DNA of 64,000 bases, from positions 1 through 64,000 of the forward strand of contig NZ_FMVS01000013.1 in NCBI RefSeq assembly GCF_900102515.1. The letters are read 5' to 3'. The DNA comes from Butyrivibrio sp. INlla14. Its GTDB lineage: Bacteria; Bacillota; Clostridia; Lachnospirales; Lachnospiraceae. This document shows, one piece after another, positions 62,032 through 64,000 of the stretch (positions are counted from its first letter, which is position 1; each line of letters starts with the position of its first letter). The position numbers were made by a program, and so were the translations under genes. The notes under the pieces were generated by a model. That model made no database searches, was not told the DNA's origin, and saw only the letters and a list, made by a program, of their open reading frames with translations.

Positions 62032-63237
62032 ATGAAATACGATTACCTGGTTGTTGGAGCGGGACTTTTTGGAGCAGTATTTGCCCATGAAATGGCAGTT
62101 TTAGGCAAGAATGTTCTGGTAATTGATAAAAGGGAAAATGTAGCAGGTAATATTTATACTGAGAATAAGATGGGCATCAATGTTCACAAGTATGGTGCAC
62201 ATATCTTCCATACATCTGACAAGGAGGTTTGGGAGTACGCATGCAGATTTGCAGAGTTTAACAATTACATAAACTCTCCTGTTGCTGTATACAAGGATGA
62301 GCTATATAACCTTCCTTTCAATATGAACACCTTCAGTAAGATGTGGGGGATCAGAACTCCCCAGGAAGCTAAAGAAATAATAAAAGAGCAGGCCGACAAG
62401 GAAATTCAGCGCATTAACAGCGAGAAGGGGACTACAGAGTTTTCTGCAGATAACCTTGAGGAACAGGCTCTTTCACTGGCTGGACGTGATATCTACGAGA
62501 AGCTTATAAAGGGATACACTGAGAAGCAGTGGGGAAGAGATTGCAGTGAACTTCCTGCCTTTATCATTAAGCGTCTTCCTATGAGATTTATCTATGATAA
62601 CAACTATTTTAATGATAGATATCAGGGTATACCAATGGGCGGCTACACCAAGATGATAGAGAAACTTCTTCTGATTGAAAAAGATGAAGAGCTTCCTTTC
62701 GTTTCAGGCAGCATCAAGGTTGAAACCGGCGTTGACTATTATGACTTTGTAAAGATGAGCGGTAATGTTCCAACCCAGCCTTTTGAATCAGTAAATGGAG
62801 ATACCTTTGATAAGATTCTCTTTACTGGAATGATAGATGAGTTCTTTGGATATAAGCTTGGAACTTTGGAGTACAGATCGCTGAAGTTCGAAGTCGAGGA
62901 ACTTCCGGATGTGGATAACTATCAGGGTAATGCAGTAGTTAATTACACAGAAAGAGAAGTACCTTATACAAGAATTATCGAGCACAAGCATTTTGAATAT
63001 GGCCAGGGCAAGGGAACAATCATCACAAGAGAATACCCTGCTAACTGGAAACATGGCGATGAGCCGTATTATCCTATGAACGATGACAAGAACAATAAGC
63101 TTTACCAGGAATACAAGGACCTGGCAAAAGAGTTCCCGAATATTCTCTTTGGTGGAAGACTTGGCCAGTACAAGTATTACAATATGGATCAGGTTATAAG
63201 AGCAGCTCTTGATATGGTAAAAGAGTGTAATGCCTGA
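62032..63237 (+). CDS. glf: UDP-galactopyranose mutase
   Basis: A 401-residue flavoenzyme converting UDP-galactopyranose to UDP-galactofuranose for surface glycans. The FAD-binding VVGAGLFGAVFAHEMA with VLVIDKRENVAGNIYTE, the family's KYGAHIFHTS, INSPVAVYKDELYNLPFNMNTF (in part), GYTEKQWG, RYQGIPMGGYTKM and YYPMNDDKNN are all present. Length is normal. ACAAGGAGAAC precedes the ATG at 62032; an upstream frame start overlaps the terminator. Monocistronic with its own extended -10 promoter and terminator. It implies galactofuranose in the cell's surface polymer. Confidence 0.97.
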   Translation: MKYDYLVVGAGLFGAVFAHEMAVLGKNVLVIDKRENVAGNIYTENKMGINVHKYGAHIFHTSDKEVWEYACRFAEFNNYINSPVAVYKDELYNLPFNMNTFSKMWGIRTPQEAKEIIKEQADKEIQRINSEKGTTEFSADNLEEQALSLAGRDIYEKLIKGYTEKQWGRDCSELPAFIIKRLPMRFIYDNNYFNDRYQGIPMGGYTKMIEKLLLIEKDEELPFVSGSIKVETGVDYYDFVKMSGNVPTQPFESVNGDTFDKILFTGMIDEFFGYKLGTLEYRSLKFEVEELPDVDNYQGNAVVNYTEREVPYTRIIEHKHFEYGQGKGTIITREYPANWKHGDEPYYPMNDDKNNKLYQEYKDLAKEFPNILFGGRLGQYKYYNMDQVIRAALDMVKECNA

Positions 63238-63265
63238 TAGAACATAAAATAAAAAAATGGAAATG

Positions 63266-63304
63266 AAAAGAGCGGCGAGCCTTCTTGGCCTGCCGCTCTT
63301 TTGC
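63266..63304 (+). terminator. Rho-independent terminator
   Basis: An 11-bp stem AAAAGAGCGGC (63266-63276) with GCCGCTCTTTT (63292-63302). It ends glf. Confidence 0.9.
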
Positions 63305-63405
63305 CACTAACTTTCAGTGGCTTTTATAATATCAAACCATAGCCCTGCAGTGCTACGGCCCTTTCCCTGAGGCGCACTATTCGTTAATAATGTGGGTCAG
63401 GGTTT

Positions 63406-64000
63406 TTAGCAGTAGTTATTGAACATCATTCCTGAATATTCACTAGTTATATAAGGAGAGTTGAAGTCCTTATTATCAGGATTCTTGTAATTAACAACTG
63501 GTCTGTCTACATATTTCATAGGATCTACAGATATATCTTTTGCCTTATCAAGAAGTGCACCGGCAAATTTCTTGACAGGGGCAAGTGACTCATTGCTCTC
63601 TGCTCCTGATATTGCCTGGGTCAGAAGCTCGTCGTCAATAGAAAGAGTACCGTTTCCTTCTAATCTGATACCTGTATCCTCCATGTTGGCCATATGCTGC
63701 TTGGCAATGCCAACTATTTCAGATTTTAATTTGTCGCTCTTAAACTTAGGATTCTTTTCTCCGGAAGCATCAGTTACAAAGTCGTTATAGTTCTTTATAA
63801 GAGAAGCAATATGTTCTTTAAGAGCTTCATTATCTTTTTTGACACCGACAGAGATAGTTTCGCCTTCAGCTGTTGTGGACTTTAGCTGCAATTCAAACTT
63901 GCCACCTACAGTAAATCTGTTAGATACGGAAGCTTTTTCTTCGCCATTTAATGCAAAGTGTGCATTTGATGCAGGAGCAGAAATCTGGTCAAGTCCAAGA
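63406..64000 (-). CDS. FliD-like (flagellar cap) protein, 3' part only
   Basis: The visible 197 C-terminal residues of a gene that enters from the right edge on the minus strand. Reading in from the edge: SAPASNAHFALNGEE, SVSNRFTVGGKFELQLKSTTAEGE, TISVGVKKDNEALKEHIASLIKNYNDFV. This order matches the C-terminal half of the flagellar filament cap FliD (vNG..., GvtltLk..., vtVs.D, fV..YN). The end PYITSEYSGMMFNNYC is unlike classical FliD, and the FliD coiled-coil tail is missing, so this may be a shorter FliD-related surface protein. If flagellar, it links the neighbouring glycan genes to flagellin glycosylation. Confidence 0.6.
   Translation of the reverse strand, partial: LGLDQISAPASNAHFALNGEEKASVSNRFTVGGKFELQLKSTTAEGETISVGVKKDNEALKEHIASLIKNYNDFVTDASGEKNPKFKSDKLKSEIVGIAKQHMANMEDTGIRLEGNGTLSIDDELLTQAISGAESNESLAPVKKFAGALLDKAKDISVDPMKYVDRPVVNYKNPDNKDFNSPYITSEYSGMMFNNYC

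Noticed and set aside
1..64000. CRISPR arrays, tRNA and rRNA genes
   Set aside because: No regularly spaced repeats and no cloverleaf or rRNA-like sequence were seen; the only direct repeat pair is at 51950 and 52006.

Overview
The window looks like a chromosomal segment of a low-GC, motile, plant-fibre-degrading Firmicute of the Lachnospiraceae, most like Butyrivibrio or Pseudobutyrivibrio. The evidence is a phosphate butyryltransferase/butyrate kinase pair, a cytoplasmic GH10 xylanase-esterase fusion beside sugar ABC transport genes and a YesM/YesN-type two-component system, LL-diaminopimelate aminotransferase, a tryptophan T-box leader, and strong AGGAGG ribosome sites with sigma-A promoters. 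The organism is inferred from gene content; no rRNA is present.

Layout. 0-7.8 kb: small accessory and regulatory genes, namely a coiled-coil protein, a PadR repressor with a HAAS-SEDS membrane protein behind a double operator, a Cro/C1-type regulator with a small partner, an ECF sigma factor with a membrane-anchored partner, a BNR-repeat lipoprotein, a PAP2 phosphatase and a Bax-inhibitor-1-like protein. 8-18.7 kb: xylo-oligosaccharide use (GH10-esterase, two solute-binding lipoproteins, two permeases, sensor kinase, AraC-type response regulator; no transport ATPase). 18.7-26 kb: nitrogen and amino-acid metabolism (ANTAR regulator and glnA with a leader terminator, divergent PRPP synthetase, T-box-trpE-trpG, dapL). 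26-37.8 kb: MalT-like regulator, NudC, a glycosyltransferase, a DUF4867-like protein flanked by two related palindromic elements, a thioesterase, a c-di-GMP phosphodiesterase, and ptb-buk. 37.9-43 kb: secA, prfB and a zinc-ribbon membrane protein. 43-51.3 kb: a diguanylate cyclase, then a Septu-like ATPase/HNH pair whose last gene overlaps a MoxR-DUF58-DUF4129-like operon. 51.35-52.0 kb: a gene-free imperfect palindrome of about 650 bp. 52-63.2 kb: a surface-glycan island (glycosyltransferases, CDP-6-deoxyhexose enzymes RfbG/RfbH, an epimerase/reductase, UDP-galactopyranose mutase). The window ends inside a FliD-like gene on the minus strand.

The most unusual items are non-coding: (1) the 650-bp foldback at 51348-51995; (2) a palindromic element at 30842-31024 that, compared with its short relative at 31880-31954, carries about 105 extra bases able to form an 8-bp-closed H-type pseudoknot; (3) an intrinsic terminator in the glnA leader beside a hairpin with an ANTAR-like A1/G4 hexaloop, the ANTAR gene lying just downstream of glnA. 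The best protein-coding candidate for an under-described system is the Septu-like pair fused by overlap to the MoxR operon.
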